Origin: Nereocystis luetkeana
Lineage: Eukaryota; Sar; Phaeophyceae; Laminariales; Laminariaceae
Length of the DNA stretch: 64,000 nucleotides
Reading direction: 5' to 3'
NCBI GenBank assembly: GCA_031213475.1
Contig: JARUPZ010000006.1
Coordinates: 1,641,501-1,705,500, forward strand
Part shown: in pieces, positions 51,801-56,973 of the stretch
How positions within the stretch are numbered: the first letter of the stretch is position 1
Layout: every line of letters begins with the position of its first letter
Position numbers and translations under genes: made by a program
Notes under the pieces: generated by a model
Database searches by the model: none
What the model was told of the DNA's origin: nothing
Seen by the model: only the letters and a program-made list of their open reading frames with translations

Positions 51801-54800
51801 GGGATGGCTTTCATTCACTACTCCCCTGGTATTGATAGTATCCCTGTGTCGTAGTTTTGTGACCACGGAACTTGTATCTCTATCTTGATACTCGTAGGAT
51901 GAAGAATCGGCCCGGTCTGTGTGTGTGTTCTTCACATCAAACCGTTTTTTCTACCCGTCGACATCCAGCACAACCAGTGTCCGTGCCGATTCTTCAATCC
52001 TAAAAGAGATACAAGTTCTGTGGTCACAAAGCTACGCCAAAGAGATACTACGTTGCCACGGTATGCAGCAAGCACAGCAGTGGGCAATGCGATGGCATGT
52101 CATCATACTATTGATAAATACGACAGGCACGACATACACATTCTATGAAATAGAGACACGAAAGGAAACAATCAAAGCGAATACAAAAACAAAGAAGACA
52201 GATCGAAAGAGAAAAAGAAAAAAAATGAAAGCTGAATGCTGAATGCCCCCCGGGTAGAAGGAAGAATACACACCTATATACGTATAAGTTTATAAGGTAG
52301 GCACAATTCGATGCGAGTCGACGAGGGAAGAAAAGGCTGAAATCTTCTCGCGATAAAAAATGAAGGCACGCACCGTAGCGGGAAGGGGGGAGAAGAGCCT
52401 GCTATGTGACCCCGGATCTGAGTTACGAGTTGGAAGGAGAGAGAGAAGAAGATGTGCGAAGATAATGAATGGGATGAAAAAAATAAAAAAAAAAAATAAA
52501 AAAATAAGGTACGTTCAAACACTGCTGTTCATGCATCGTACTTGGCTGCGTGCTACGCTATGGGCTTGGGTTTCTTCGTTTTATTTTTATTTTTCAACGC
52601 ATGCTAGAACGCGTACCGGTCGTGCCTGTCGTATCAGCACGATGGCATGGCATCGCATACCTGGTATAATATTGATATTAATAGTCAACTCTGCCCACTG
52701 CTGCATCGCAGCCCACACCACTATTGACCCTTTTAGGACCGCAGTCCCGTTTTGGGGACAAACTATTTAGAATTTGAGTGGTTTTGTCCCGTGAACGGGA
52801 CCGCGGTCCTAAAAGGGTTGAACACAGATCTCTTGTGTCGTGGTTTCGTGACCACAGCAGAGCTTGCGGCTCTGCACTGACTACTGCTTTTGAAGAATCG
52901 GCACGGACACTGGTTGTGCTAGATGTCGACGGGTACAAAGAAAGAACGAACGGGGCAACTCTCCTCTCGAACCCCGAAACAGTGACCACAAACATCACGA
53001 CTTTGGTGCCATCAAGTTATCAACCGTCTACGAGCAGGAGCAGCGTGAGTGAGCACCTATCAACCCATTTAGTACCGCAGTCCCGGTTGGGGGGACAAAC
53101 TACTTAGAATTAGGCTGGTTTATCCCCAAAAGGGGACTGCGGTTCTAAAAAGATAATAGTACGGGGGGCCGTAGTTAATAGGACCAAATATTGTTGGTAA
53201 AAATGGTTAAATATATAGGTTTTTCTGTAAATCATAGGTCCTGTTAACTACAGTCCCCCGTAACAGCATTACGGGGGACCGCTGTTAGTAGGACCAAATA
53301 TTGTTGGTAAAAATAGCGAAGTATATATAGGTTTTTGTGTGCACCGAAGGTCCTATTTAATATGGCCCCCCCCCTAATAGCAGTACGGGTAGGGATCATG
53401 TTGCGGTCGTGCCGCACGACTCCTGTCGTTGTACGTACGTAGCTCGGTATCATCTCTCTCAATCTCGCAGTGATGGTTGCTGTAGTCCGTCGCTTCTTGG
53501 TCGACATTTTCCCACCTCTCAAGTCTCCCTCGGGCGTTGTGAAGAACAACACAGGCACACACGCACGCACACAACACACATGTTGGCGCGATTTTGGATG
53601 CGCCACCGTATAATATCCTCTAATACTGGAGTCCCGTTTTGGGTACAAACCAGTCAAATTCCACGCAGTTTGTCCCCGAAACGGGACTGCGGTCCTAAAA
53701 GGGATATGACCGTATATATGGTAAATGGTACGATTTCGCGATACGATACGGGGACGGACATTCTCACATTCTCACGGCTGAACCGCCATGCATGATATCT
53801 CGGTCCCAACGCCCAGAAACAACTCAATAAGGAAGCACACGAAACTCAAGGACAGCACAGCAGCAGTACGTAGTGAACCCTACCGGTACCAGGTGGGGTG
53901 TGTGTGTTGCTTGAACCCTTTTAGGGCTGCAGTCCCGTTTTCGGGACAAACCACTCAAATTCCAAGTAGTTTGTCTCCAAAACGGGACTGCGGTCCTAAA
54001 AAGGTTAAAACGTACCCCTTTAGGACCCCGACACACACAGCAACCAAAACGATGGGAAATTTGCCGTCCACGAGAGGCGTGACCGCCCAGCAGTACACCA
54101 CGGGGAGAATCAACGTTGCGCTCGAGGCCGTAAAGAGCAGTACGCCTCCTTTTGCATTGAAACTCGGACACCAGGAGCTTGTGTCATCCCTCAAAGACGC
54201 ACTGCTGTGGCCGTTGCGGCATTCGCCACATGCTATCGTCATTTATTTTCTCCTCTGAAGTCTCGAGAGGGTTAAAGGTATTCGCTCTATATCATGCAGA
54301 GCGATAAAACGAAGGCCAGCAAAAAATGCATTTATGGGGGGGGGAAAGGGGTGACATCTGATCTGTGACCACAGCTTGTCCGGAAGGCCACTGACTAAGG
54401 GGAAACAAAGCCCCCGAAAGAGTTGGGCGACGGAGTAAAACGAGATTATAAAAAAAAAGCAACAACAACCGAGCATCGAGCACAGCAAGAGCACAACGAC
54501 AGCAACAATGAACGAGACAAAAGAAATGAGGTCCGTCCCTCCTCTTCCTTCCCCACCCCCTTCCCCTCTCCTTTCGAAAATGACGAGAACATCTTCTATG
54601 GGGAGGGCATGAAGGGTTCGCGGATACGGGACGCGGAAGCGTTGCTAATGACACCGCCACACCGCTGCTACCTCTCTACCATTATTTACTGCACTGCAAC
54701 ACAGCTATTGAGTCTGCCATTTACACTGCTATGTATACCGCTACTGACTCCGTGCGTGGCAGTTGCGGTGATTTGGTGCTCACGCCAGCGTATTCCAGAG

Positions 54801-56232
54801 GGTTGGGGTTACAGTATACCAGTATGGTACCAGGTAACCATCACCGTCTTCTACCCGGGAGCAGGGTAATCCTGATCCTGACAACAATACCGGTACGTAT
54901 GCCTATAGATATCATGTTGACAGATATTAGTCAGTACGTACGTATATCCTGAACAGGTGTCGGTTGACGGCTCTTTTGCCCCTTTTGACGGACAAGTAGT
55001 CGTCCAGGAACTCCCCATACGAAAACTATTATGTTGAGTTTACAGAGGCCAGAGGCCTAGACGAGCCAAACTAGACGGTCAAAAGACGTCAAAGTCGTCA
55101 ACTGATGACATCTTTGATACCGGTACCAGGTACCAGGTTTTGCTGCTGCTGCTCATAACTATACCGGTACATACCTGGAATGTCCGTACCATTACTACAA
55201 GAGTACGCAAAAGTATCATCTACCAGGTGGTACGTCATATATGATATAAGAGACATGTACGAGTATGATATTTTTGCCATAGGGGGCACCGGCTGCTTGC
55301 TAGGTGCCATCTCATCCAACTTTGATTTTCAAGCTTCCGCTGAAATTTTACTACCAGGTATTAATGATAATGAATACCTGGTAGTTTTATCGCCTACTTG
55401 CGTCTGTTTTTGGGCGTCCTTCCAACGATGGAAAGTCTCCCTCTCACGTCTCTCAAGTTTCTCGGCTCTGTTTCCAAGGCAAGACAACAGAGAGTCCTCG
55501 GAAAGCTAAAAAAAACTGGGGCGGTATCACAGCGGCTGCAGTAGGCTGCAGCGGCTTGATGGCTCGATCGATGCTCGAGCGGAAGGTCTGTGCTTACGGC
55601 GGCGGAGCCTGTAGGGGCCGAGCGTCGGCCGTGTCCTCGCACCGGTCTAGACTGGTCTGGTTCTCGAAGGGTCACGACGTCACGGAAATGGAAGCCTCGC
55701 CCGTCATTGGACACAGGGAAATATTATTAATAATAGCTTGGACATGTCTGCTCTATTCCAGTTCCAGTACCTACGATAACTTTGATGCATCATGGGATCA
55801 AGGTTGGCAGGACGAGCGGAATCCATTGAGACCGCTCGCCGCGCAACCACAAAAGCTCACGGGGGGAGGGGAAGGTACCACGGGCGGGCTGATCGGGGCC
55901 ATGCGGGTGCATCCAATTCACGGGTGGGCCGGGTTGCGTGGTGCGTGCTACAGCGACCATCATACCAAACGCTGAAGCGGCGTGCTGTTTTTCTTTTGCC
56001 GGAGGGCGCAATGCTCGTGATCAACCGGCTGCGCGAGAGGTACCGCCGTGCTTGCGGTACAAACTCGAACTAAAACTCGAACTATAAAAGAGAAAAACAC
56101 TCTCACCGAGTCCCAAGAAGACGCGAGCAGCAGGTCGCTGGAGGGCGCGAAACAAACGGAGGATATCCCGTCTGTCGGCGGATCATTGAGCAGCATCTCA
56201 TTTTTGCTCGAGCCAGCACCCGTCGTCGCCAT
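27814..56232 (-). CDS. BUB3: BUB3 spindle-checkpoint WD40 protein, complete 7-exon gene
   Basis: Join (minus): 56232-56107, 39482-39349, 36395-36218, 32154-31936, 30730-30611, 29108-28963, 27883-27814. These total 993 nt and 330 aa, against 328 aa for human BUB3. All six introns are GT-AG and phases match (0, 2, 0, 0, 0, 2). The product is a seven-bladed WD40 propeller. Recognised family blocks include [10 protein letters not shown] and ASSWDS (blade 1), [76 protein letters not shown] and IFVRD near the C-terminus. BUB3 binds GLEBS motifs of BUB1 and BubR1/Mad3 and phospho-MELT repeats at kinetochores (established). The related RAE1 is less likely, because the KYAFKCHR block and C-terminus fit BUB3 better. 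No frameshift or stop is seen. The gene is unusual for its 28.4-kb span and 16.6-kb first intron. Confidence 0.95.
28196..28345 (-). repeat. R3 repeat, partial inverted copy (BUB3 intron 6)
   Basis: On the minus strand it gives CTCACGGCGCTTCG, GGCAATGTCTGCCTGGTCGG and GACGCGCTCCGTCCCGGCA, matching R3 copies in order. Confidence 0.7.
28590..28749. mobile_element. MITE-A copy with internal duplication (BUB3 intron 6)
   Basis: Ends TATTGCGGGGGGCCATAG and CCATGGTCCCCCGTAATA are MITE-A. The segment ACAATATTTGGTCCT appears twice, making it about 50 bp longer than the rest. A TTATTATTAATA string lies at the duplication joint. Confidence 0.8.
28963..29108 (-). CDS. BUB3: BUB3 exon 6 (residues 260-308)
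   Basis: 146 nt from acceptor cttgcag. It begins MVNIWD, includes NKKRLWQ and LAIASSY, and ends after two bases of an Ala codon at donor gtgagt. Confidence 0.94.
29720..30080. mobile_element. Foldback/MITE with about 90-bp inverted arms (BUB3 intron 5)
   Basis: The left arm (TTTTCTCGACAAGAG...AACGCCGAGCGGTGCATCTATGG...CTTCCCGAAGCCGCC) recurs inverted at the right (GGCTTCGGGAAGACCTC...CCATGGATGCATCGCTCGGCG...). Single-arm relatives occur near 7430-7530 and 38185-38290. Non-coding. Confidence 0.7.
30057..30218 (+). repeat. R3 repeat, partial copy (BUB3 intron 5)
   Basis: CTCACGGCGCTTCGCGCTTG, GTCCGTCCCGATATTGTAGG and CAGCCATGCATGGCATGAGT match R3. It overlaps the right arm of the foldback. 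Confidence 0.7.
30312..30588 (+). mobile_element. SINE-1, headless copy (BUB3 intron 5)
   Basis: Lacks the tRNA-like head and starts at ACATTTGACTTTATTTGC. It keeps the core and the ACCCCGGATCTGAGTTACGA tail, and ends in an A tract only about 22 bp from the exon 5 donor. It is antisense to BUB3, so its poly-A reads as poly-T in the pre-mRNA. Confidence 0.85.
30611..30730 (-). CDS. BUB3: BUB3 exon 5 (residues 220-259)
   Basis: 120 nt, phase 0 on both sides. It holds [19 protein letters not shown] and FATGGCDK. Acceptor tgcacag; donor gtatgg. A second possible acceptor (gcgcag) four codons in would shorten it, but the family length favours the upstream one. Confidence 0.93.
31094..31285. mobile_element. 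GATC-MITE, short copy (BUB3 intron 4 side of exon 4)
   Basis: Inverted ends ACACCTCGGACGGATCATCT and, at the right, AGATCAGATAGATCATC with ACACCTCGGAC (reverse complement). The interior is packed with ATGATCTG-type strings. A shorter relative of 36643-36921. Confidence 0.75.
31936..32154 (-). CDS. BUB3: BUB3 exon 4 (residues 147-219)
   Basis: 219 nt, phase 0 on both sides. It encodes VFTMSVSD, the IWVYDMR WD-repeat end, SSLKFQTRC and EGRVAVE. The acceptor (cctcggggaag) has a weak pyrimidine tract. The donor is gtcagt. Confidence 0.92.
32629..33100. repeat. 36-bp minisatellite (about 13 units)
   Basis: Unit of the form GAGCTGTACTTGGCCGATTT followed by CCACCAACCCGGAATC. Units alternate AATTCCACC / ATTTCCACC and cgggaatcg / cccggaatc. 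It lies in BUB3 intron 3. Because the unit is 12 codons without stops in most frames, several long frames on both strands are open, but none has any other support. Confidence 0.95.
33101..35287. other. BUB3 intron 3 remainder, no feature recognised
   Basis: Short telomere-like TAGGGTTAGGGTT at about 33606. Two CTATTAATAG-type sites (about 34369) and an ACCAGGTA-like site (about 34629) are present. No ORF with recognisable domain. Confidence 0.4.
35288..35597 (-). mobile_element. SINE-2, full-length copy (BUB3 intron 3)
   Basis: The minus strand starts at GGCGTCCCCGGTGGCTTGGT with the tRNA-like head (GGTTCAAGTCTCACCG) and runs through the core (about 35450-35385) to CCTGTGACCACGGCTTGTCC and GAAAGTAAAAGTGA. 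It is in the same orientation as BUB3. Confidence 0.85.
35795..36207. repeat. (CCCAT)n pentamer satellite next to the BUB3 exon 3 donor
   Basis: Almost perfect CCCAT units from about 35985 to 36207 and degenerate CCCAT/CCCCA units from about 35795. On the BUB3 sense strand this is (ATGGG)n starting about 10 nt after the 5' splice site at 36217. Short GGG tracts every five bases could form G-quadruplexes. Confidence 0.95.
36218..36395 (-). CDS. BUB3: BUB3 exon 3 (residues 87-146)
   Basis: 178 nt. Acceptor ccttgcag ends at 36396. It includes [14 protein letters not shown] and [13 protein letters not shown] and ends PGK at donor gtgggt. The donor is followed within 10 bases by the (ATGGG)n array. 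Confidence 0.93.
36643..36921. mobile_element. GATC-MITE, reference copy (BUB3 intron 2)
   Basis: The left end CACACCTCGGGACAGATCAT and the inverted right end (CACACCTCAAATAGATGATC) flank about 230 bp with repeated ATGATCT strings and the marker TTCCTGGGTTGGATCTGTGT. Both ends carry ATCTACAGATCAT. No ORF. Confidence 0.8.
36922..37356. other. BUB3 intron 2, GC-rich stretch without feature
   Basis: Includes (GCC)5 at about 37009-37028. No supportable ORF. Confidence 0.4.
37357..37445. mobile_element. MITE-B copy (degraded)
   Basis: CTTAACCTTTGTCGTATTGC and GGTTTGTACCCGAAACGGGA are recognisable. The right arm loses similarity after CGGGACTG. Confidence 0.6.
37446..38069. other. BUB3 intron 2, simple repeats only
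   Basis: (TA)n at about 37867-37895, then (TTG)7 at 37896-37917. An ACCTGGTGCCAGGTA motif lies at about 38019. No ORF supported. Confidence 0.5.
38070..38178. mobile_element. MITE-A copy
   Basis: Ends TATTACGGGGGACCATAG and CTATGGTCCCCCGCAATA; interior ATTTTTACTAACCACATTTGG. Confidence 0.9.
38405..38513. mobile_element. MITE-A copy (opposite orientation)
   Basis: Ends TATTACGGGGGGCCATAG and CTATGGTCCCCCGTAATA. The interior is reversed relative to 38070-38178 (CAAATACTGTTAGCAAAAAT). Confidence 0.92.
38837..38931. mobile_element. MITE-B copy
   Basis: GCCCTTTTCGAACCGCAGCC on the left and CTAAAAGGGTTAA on the right. TTAA is preserved on the right only. Confidence 0.85.
39349..39482 (-). CDS. 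BUB3: BUB3 exon 2 (residues 43-87)
   Basis: 134 nt. It begins TLRLYD, completing the first WD repeat, and ends GGLDKQVK plus two bases of a Gln codon at donor gtgagt (phase 2). Confidence 0.94.
39650..39827 (+). mobile_element. SINE-2-like, headless copy (BUB3 intron 1)
   Basis: Begins AAAAGCGTGAGAGCGTGAG and includes the core (GATTCGATGCAAGTCGACGG to GGCAGGCACCG) and GTGACCACGGCTTGCCCAGA, ending in an A-rich tract. The tRNA-like head is missing. Confidence 0.75.
39838..40260. repeat. Tandem repeat of CCGGGTACCAAACCTGAT units
   Basis: Six or so units of about 55-70 bp, each with TCTGGGGTAC, ACCAAACCTGAT, CATACTCGGGTAGGTAC and CCGGGTA. Unit length varies through small indels. Confidence 0.85.
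40261..40680. other. BUB3 intron 1, no feature recognised
   Basis: One ACCAGGTA motif at about 40398. Open frames here lack domains. Confidence 0.4.
40690..41010. repeat. Tandem repeat of CACACTAAAACCAAGACACTTG units
   Basis: Units of about 30 bp (ACACTAAAACCAAGACACTT + GGGGG). A larger block starting with CATGTCGC..CCACCATACTAA at about 40708 and 40882 gives a second, higher-order period of about 175 bp. Confidence 0.85.
41011..42359. other. BUB3 intron 1, unassigned, with a GTCAAGG hairpin
   Basis: At about 41983-42041 are two adjacent palindromes: CCGTCAAGAAAACTTGACGG and AAGGTTCCTTGACCGTCAAG continuing to GAACCTT. Nothing else is recognised. Confidence 0.5.
42360..42472. repeat. GGGTACCC palindrome cluster 1
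   Basis: Repeated CGGGTACCCGG strings and GGAACCG variants. Confidence 0.8.
42561..42890 (-). mobile_element. SINE-2, full-length copy (BUB3 intron 1)
   Basis: The minus strand starts near 42890 in the tRNA-like head (TGGTGGCTTGGTAGGTGGTC, B box GGTTCAAGTCTC) and ends at a T-rich (sense A-rich) tract near 42561. Very similar to 35288-35597, so it is probably a recent sister copy. Confidence 0.85.
42891..43514. other. BUB3 intron 1, no feature recognised
   Basis: No repeat family or supportable ORF is seen. Confidence 0.4.
43515..43770. repeat. GGGTACCC palindrome cluster 2, tandem unit of about 110 bp
   Basis: CGCCGCTCAAA...GTGTATGGTAACCC and CGCCACTCAAA...GTGTATGGCAACCC are consecutive copies, each followed by stacked GGGTACCC palindromes. 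Confidence 0.8.
43771..44599. other. BUB3 intron 1, partial duplication and a Repeat C fragment
   Basis: GAGCCAGCTCGCG...GGCTTTGGACGC at about 44190 recurs as GAGCCAGCTCGCGTGACTTTCGACGC at about 44331. A reversed Repeat C fragment (GACATCCATCGCACTCAGTG) lies at about 44505-44590. Confidence 0.55.
44600..44708. mobile_element. MITE-A copy
   Basis: Ends TATTACGGGGGACCATAG and CTATGGCCCCCCGTAATA. Very close to 10563-10672, including TTAACAGGA and ACCTATATGTTTAACC. Confidence 0.92.
44863..45150. mobile_element. GATC-MITE copy (BUB3 intron 1)
   Basis: ACACCTAGGACAGATCATCT on the left and the marker TTCCTGGGTTGGATATGT are colinear with 36643-36921. The right end is degraded. Confidence 0.75.
45235..45571 (+). 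mobile_element. SINE-1, full-length reference copy (BUB3 intron 1)
   Basis: The tRNA-like head at about 45235-45310 has A-box-like TGGTTCAAGTGG and B box GGCTCGAGCCC, with a perfect 5-bp T-arm stem (CTGGG/CCCAG). TTTGACTTTATTTGC follows, then the core (45380-45448, including GCGATAAAAATGAAGGCACG), the family tail GACCCCGGATCTGAGTTACG and an A-rich end with AAAAATAAAA units. It is antisense to BUB3. Confidence 0.9.
46163..46271. mobile_element. MITE-A copy (cluster member 1)
   Basis: Ends TATTACGGGGGGCCATAG and TATGATCCCCCGTAATA; interior GTTAGTAAAAATAGCGAAAT. Confidence 0.9.
46340..46497. mobile_element. MITE-B fragment split by a MITE-A insertion
   Basis: GGACTGCAGTCCCGTTTTGG and GGACAACC lead straight into a MITE-A at 46371. 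After that element a remnant TTTTGCAGTTCTAT could be the right arm. It shows MITE-A inserted into MITE-B. Confidence 0.6.
46371..46480. mobile_element. MITE-A copy (cluster member 2)
   Basis: Ends TATTACGGGGGGCCATG and ACTATGGTCCCCCGTAATA; interior ACTAACAATATTTGGTCCTA. Confidence 0.9.
46498..46606. mobile_element. MITE-A copy (cluster member 3)
   Basis: Ends TATTGCGAGGGACCATAG and CTATGGCCCCCCGTAATA; interior AAATATTGTTAGTAAAAATT. Confidence 0.9.
46721..46835 (-). mobile_element. SINE-1, 5'-truncated copy joined to TTAGGG repeats
   Basis: The T tract and CATCCCATTCATTATCTTCG to CCCTTCCCGCTACGG (plus strand) equal the 3' part of SINE-1 inverted. It stops within the core region at GGTTAGGGTTAGGGTTA. 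Confidence 0.8.
47103..47345 (+). repeat. R3 repeat, copy (BUB3 intron 1)
   Basis: Near-full match to 1566-1812 without the TATTAATAGG insertion; carries an extra ACTGTAGT string near 47224. Confidence 0.85.
47411..47509. mobile_element. MITE-B copy, TTAA at both ends
   Basis: TTAA + CCCTTTTAGAACCGCAGTCC ... GGACTGCGGTTCTAAAGGGG + TTAA. The best example of the TTAA-flanked form. Confidence 0.92.
47510..48186. other. BUB3 intron 1, no feature recognised
   Basis: An ACCTGGTA motif at about 47916 and an A tract at 47929-47942 only. Confidence 0.4.
48187..48635 (-). mobile_element. SINE-3, interrupted by a MITE-A
   Basis: The minus strand begins near 48635 with a third tRNA-like head (CCCGGTGGTCTGTTTATCAG, B box GGTTCGAATCTC). 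It then has a body like SINE-1 (CTCGCGATAAAAATGCAAGG and GGGGAGATAAGAGCCTAC). A MITE-A sits inside the tail (48233-48341), between CTCCCTCTAC and TAGGCTCTTATC. The head differs from SINE-1 and SINE-2 while the core is shared. Confidence 0.72.
48233..48341. mobile_element. MITE-A copy nested in SINE-3
   Basis: GTTATAGGGGACCAGAGTAA on the left and TTTACTATGGTCCCCCGTAA on the right; interior CATATTGTTAATAAAAATAGG. Confidence 0.88.
48636..49220. other. BUB3 intron 1, no feature recognised
   Basis: Two ACCTGGTAC motif sites (about 48806 and 48931), an alternating GC/GT stretch (about 49013-49040) and a TATTAATAG site (about 49196). Confidence 0.4.
49221..49330. mobile_element. MITE-A copy
   Basis: ATTACGGGGGACTATAGTAA and CTATTAACTATGGTCCCCC; the right terminus is followed by a diverged GTCAAATA. 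Confidence 0.85.
49727..50022. mobile_element. MITE-B split by a SINE-1 insertion
   Basis: The left arm GACCCTTTTAGGCCAGCAGT + CCCG stops at a T tract at about 49745. The other part resumes at about 49940 (TTTGGTGACAAACC...GGACTGCAGCCCTAAAGG). The intervening 195 bp is SINE-1. The SINE is therefore younger than this MITE-B. Confidence 0.8.
49745..49938 (-). mobile_element. SINE-1, 5'-truncated copy nested in MITE-B
   Basis: Minus-strand order: truncated inside the core at GATGCGAGTCGACGAGGG, then the SINE-1 tail, then poly-A (plus-strand T tract at 49745-49768). Confidence 0.85.
50224..50319. mobile_element. MITE-B copy
   Basis: AACCCTTTTAGGACCGTCGT and GACTGCGGTCCTAAAAGGG-TTAA with near-perfect arms. 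Confidence 0.92.
50320..51569. other. BUB3 intron 1, mostly unassigned
   Basis: A TTG run lies at about 50372-50385. Two ACCAGGTA sites occur at about 50845 and 51027. A reversed Repeat C fragment (GTCGACATCCGGCACACC) lies at about 51197-51275. No ORF supported. Confidence 0.45.
51570..51800 (-). mobile_element. SINE-2, headless copy (BUB3 intron 1)
   Basis: The T tract, TTCCCAGCCTAACTCG, GACAAGCCGTGGTCACAGGT and the core are present. It ends at TTTCCGCTAAT, where other copies continue into the head. Confidence 0.82.
51838..52170. repeat. Repeat C, inverted pair
   Basis: 51838-51918 reads in the plus sense (TTTTGTGACCACGGAACTTG...GAAGAATCGGCCCGG). 51925-52170 is a longer minus-sense copy (CTACCCGTCGACATCCAGCA...TGGCATGTCATCAT). 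Together they make a hairpin-capable arrangement. Confidence 0.75.
52296..52506 (+). mobile_element. SINE-1, 5'-truncated copy (BUB3 intron 1)
   Basis: Starts at GTAGGCACAATTCGATGCGA, includes the core and tail, and ends with AAAATAAAAAAATAAG. Confidence 0.88.
52600..52935 (+). repeat. Repeat C copy interrupted by MITE-B
   Basis: GTCGTGCCTGTCGTATCAGC, GATGGCATGGCATCGCATAC, then MITE-B (52724-52821), then TCGTGACCACAGCAGAGC and GCACGGACACTGGTTGTGCT. Confidence 0.72.
52724..52821. mobile_element. MITE-B copy nested in Repeat C
   Basis: GACCCTTTTAGGACCGCAGT and GACCGCGGTCCTAAAAGGGT, arms nearly perfect. Confidence 0.9.
53060..53151. mobile_element. MITE-B copy
   Basis: CAACCCATTTAGTACCGCAG and GGGGACTGCGGTTCTAAAAA; the right end meets a MITE-A. 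Confidence 0.85.
53158..53265. mobile_element. MITE-A copy (tandem pair, left)
   Basis: AGTACGGGGGGCCGTAGTTA and CTACAGTCCCCCGTAAC; interior AAATATTGTTGGTAAAAATG. Confidence 0.88.
53268..53379. mobile_element. MITE-A copy (tandem pair, right)
   Basis: ATTACGGGGGACCGCTGTTA and TATGGCCCCCCCCCTAATA. Both pair members share the GTTGGTAAAAAT variant, so one may be a duplicate of the other. Confidence 0.88.
53618..53704. mobile_element. MITE-B copy (left end eroded)
   Basis: TCTAATACTGGAGTCCCGTT and GAAACGGGACTGCGGTCCTA then AAAGGGAT. Confidence 0.82.
53911..54008. mobile_element. MITE-B copy
   Basis: GAACCCTTTTAGGGCTGCAG and GACTGCGGTCCTAAAAAGG-TTAA. The next 20 bases (ACCCCTTTAGGACC) look like a further arm fragment. 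Confidence 0.9.
54298..54463 (+). mobile_element. SINE-2-like diverged fragment (BUB3 intron 1)
   Basis: GCGATAAAACGAAGG, then GGGGGGGAAAGGGGTGACAT, CTGTGACCACAGCTTGTCCG and an A tract. The core is only half preserved. Confidence 0.6.
54464..56106. other. BUB3 intron 1, 5' part, no feature recognised
   Basis: Four or five ACCAGGTA-type motifs (54829, 55121, 55353, 55375). Frames on both strands are not supported as exons. Confidence 0.45.
56107..56232 (-). CDS. BUB3: BUB3 exon 1 (residues 1-42)
   Basis: Starts at the ATG at 56232, about 20 codons before the conserved DGISSV block, which matches the family start. It ends SSWDS before donor gtgagag, phase 0. Confidence 0.93.
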
Positions 56233-56973
56233 ACTACTGCTGGCTCTCTTCCGCGCAAGCAGCGTACAAGCACCGTCAAGTTGGCAGGTCGTTCTCGCGC
56301 ACGATCATCAAAAAAATATTAAAATGTATCTCGGGGTTCTCTATAGTTTTGTAGGCGATGAGCAGTTCGGGAGATGGGGCATGAATAGAAGGTTCCCGAA
56401 CCGGCAGGAAACTTGCCGATATTTGCGGCGCTGGTCTTCATTTCGTTGATGCTGGTGGGGTCTAGTTGCGACACCGGACAGCGGTACACGAGAAGCACCA
56501 GGTGGGTAATACTGTTGCATCTGTTGTGTAGTAGTTTTGGGCAGTTTATGTATCCTAGTTGCACCAAACCGTCCTGTCTAGACCGTTGATTTTATCCATT
56601 CAGTCACACGGGGCACCTGGTACAAGAAACGAACAGCAGCATCGAAGCCTGAATAAGAATACCAGTACTGCTGTGATGGATCAACATCACGGCGCAGGTG
56701 GTTGCCGCGTGCTACACGGCGTTTGCTCGCGCAGTCAACGTGGTGGTTGATCTGCCGGCTGCGCTCCGAGCTGGTGGTCTACGCGTCGTCGATGGCCTTG
56801 TCGAAATGTCGAGGCCGCTTCGTCTACATACGCATAGCTTGACACAGGATGCTTCCGAATGTGGTACGCTTCTTCTGCAGGTCTCTCCCTGAAGAAGAGC
56901 TGGGAGCGCTTGCCAACCGCCATCGTTTCGGAGGAGAGCAGTTATAGCCGCGACCGCATCTCAGAGCGGCAAG
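56233..56973. promoter_or_regulatory. Head-to-head intergenic region between BUB3 and the 57-kb gene
   Basis: About 740 bp separates the divergent starts, so it must hold the BUB3 promoter and possibly that of the neighbour. No TATA box or known element can be pointed to. A GC-rich block at about 56690-56880 is open on both strands and might be an unrecognised exon. Confidence 0.4.

Larger units (their letters stand above)
39483..56106 (-). other. BUB3 intron 1 (16.6 kb, repeat-filled)
   Basis: Donor gtgaga at 56106, acceptor cgccag ending 39483. Inside are eight MITE-A, seven MITE-B plus a fragment, eight SINE copies or pieces, Repeat C copies, an R3 copy, a GATC-MITE and several tandem arrays, all annotated separately. 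No other gene is recognised within it. Confidence 0.85.

Noticed and set aside
55394..55714. 106-aa minus-strand frame as an extra BUB3 exon
   Set aside because: BUB3 is already complete in length and phase without it, and the text has no WD40 features.
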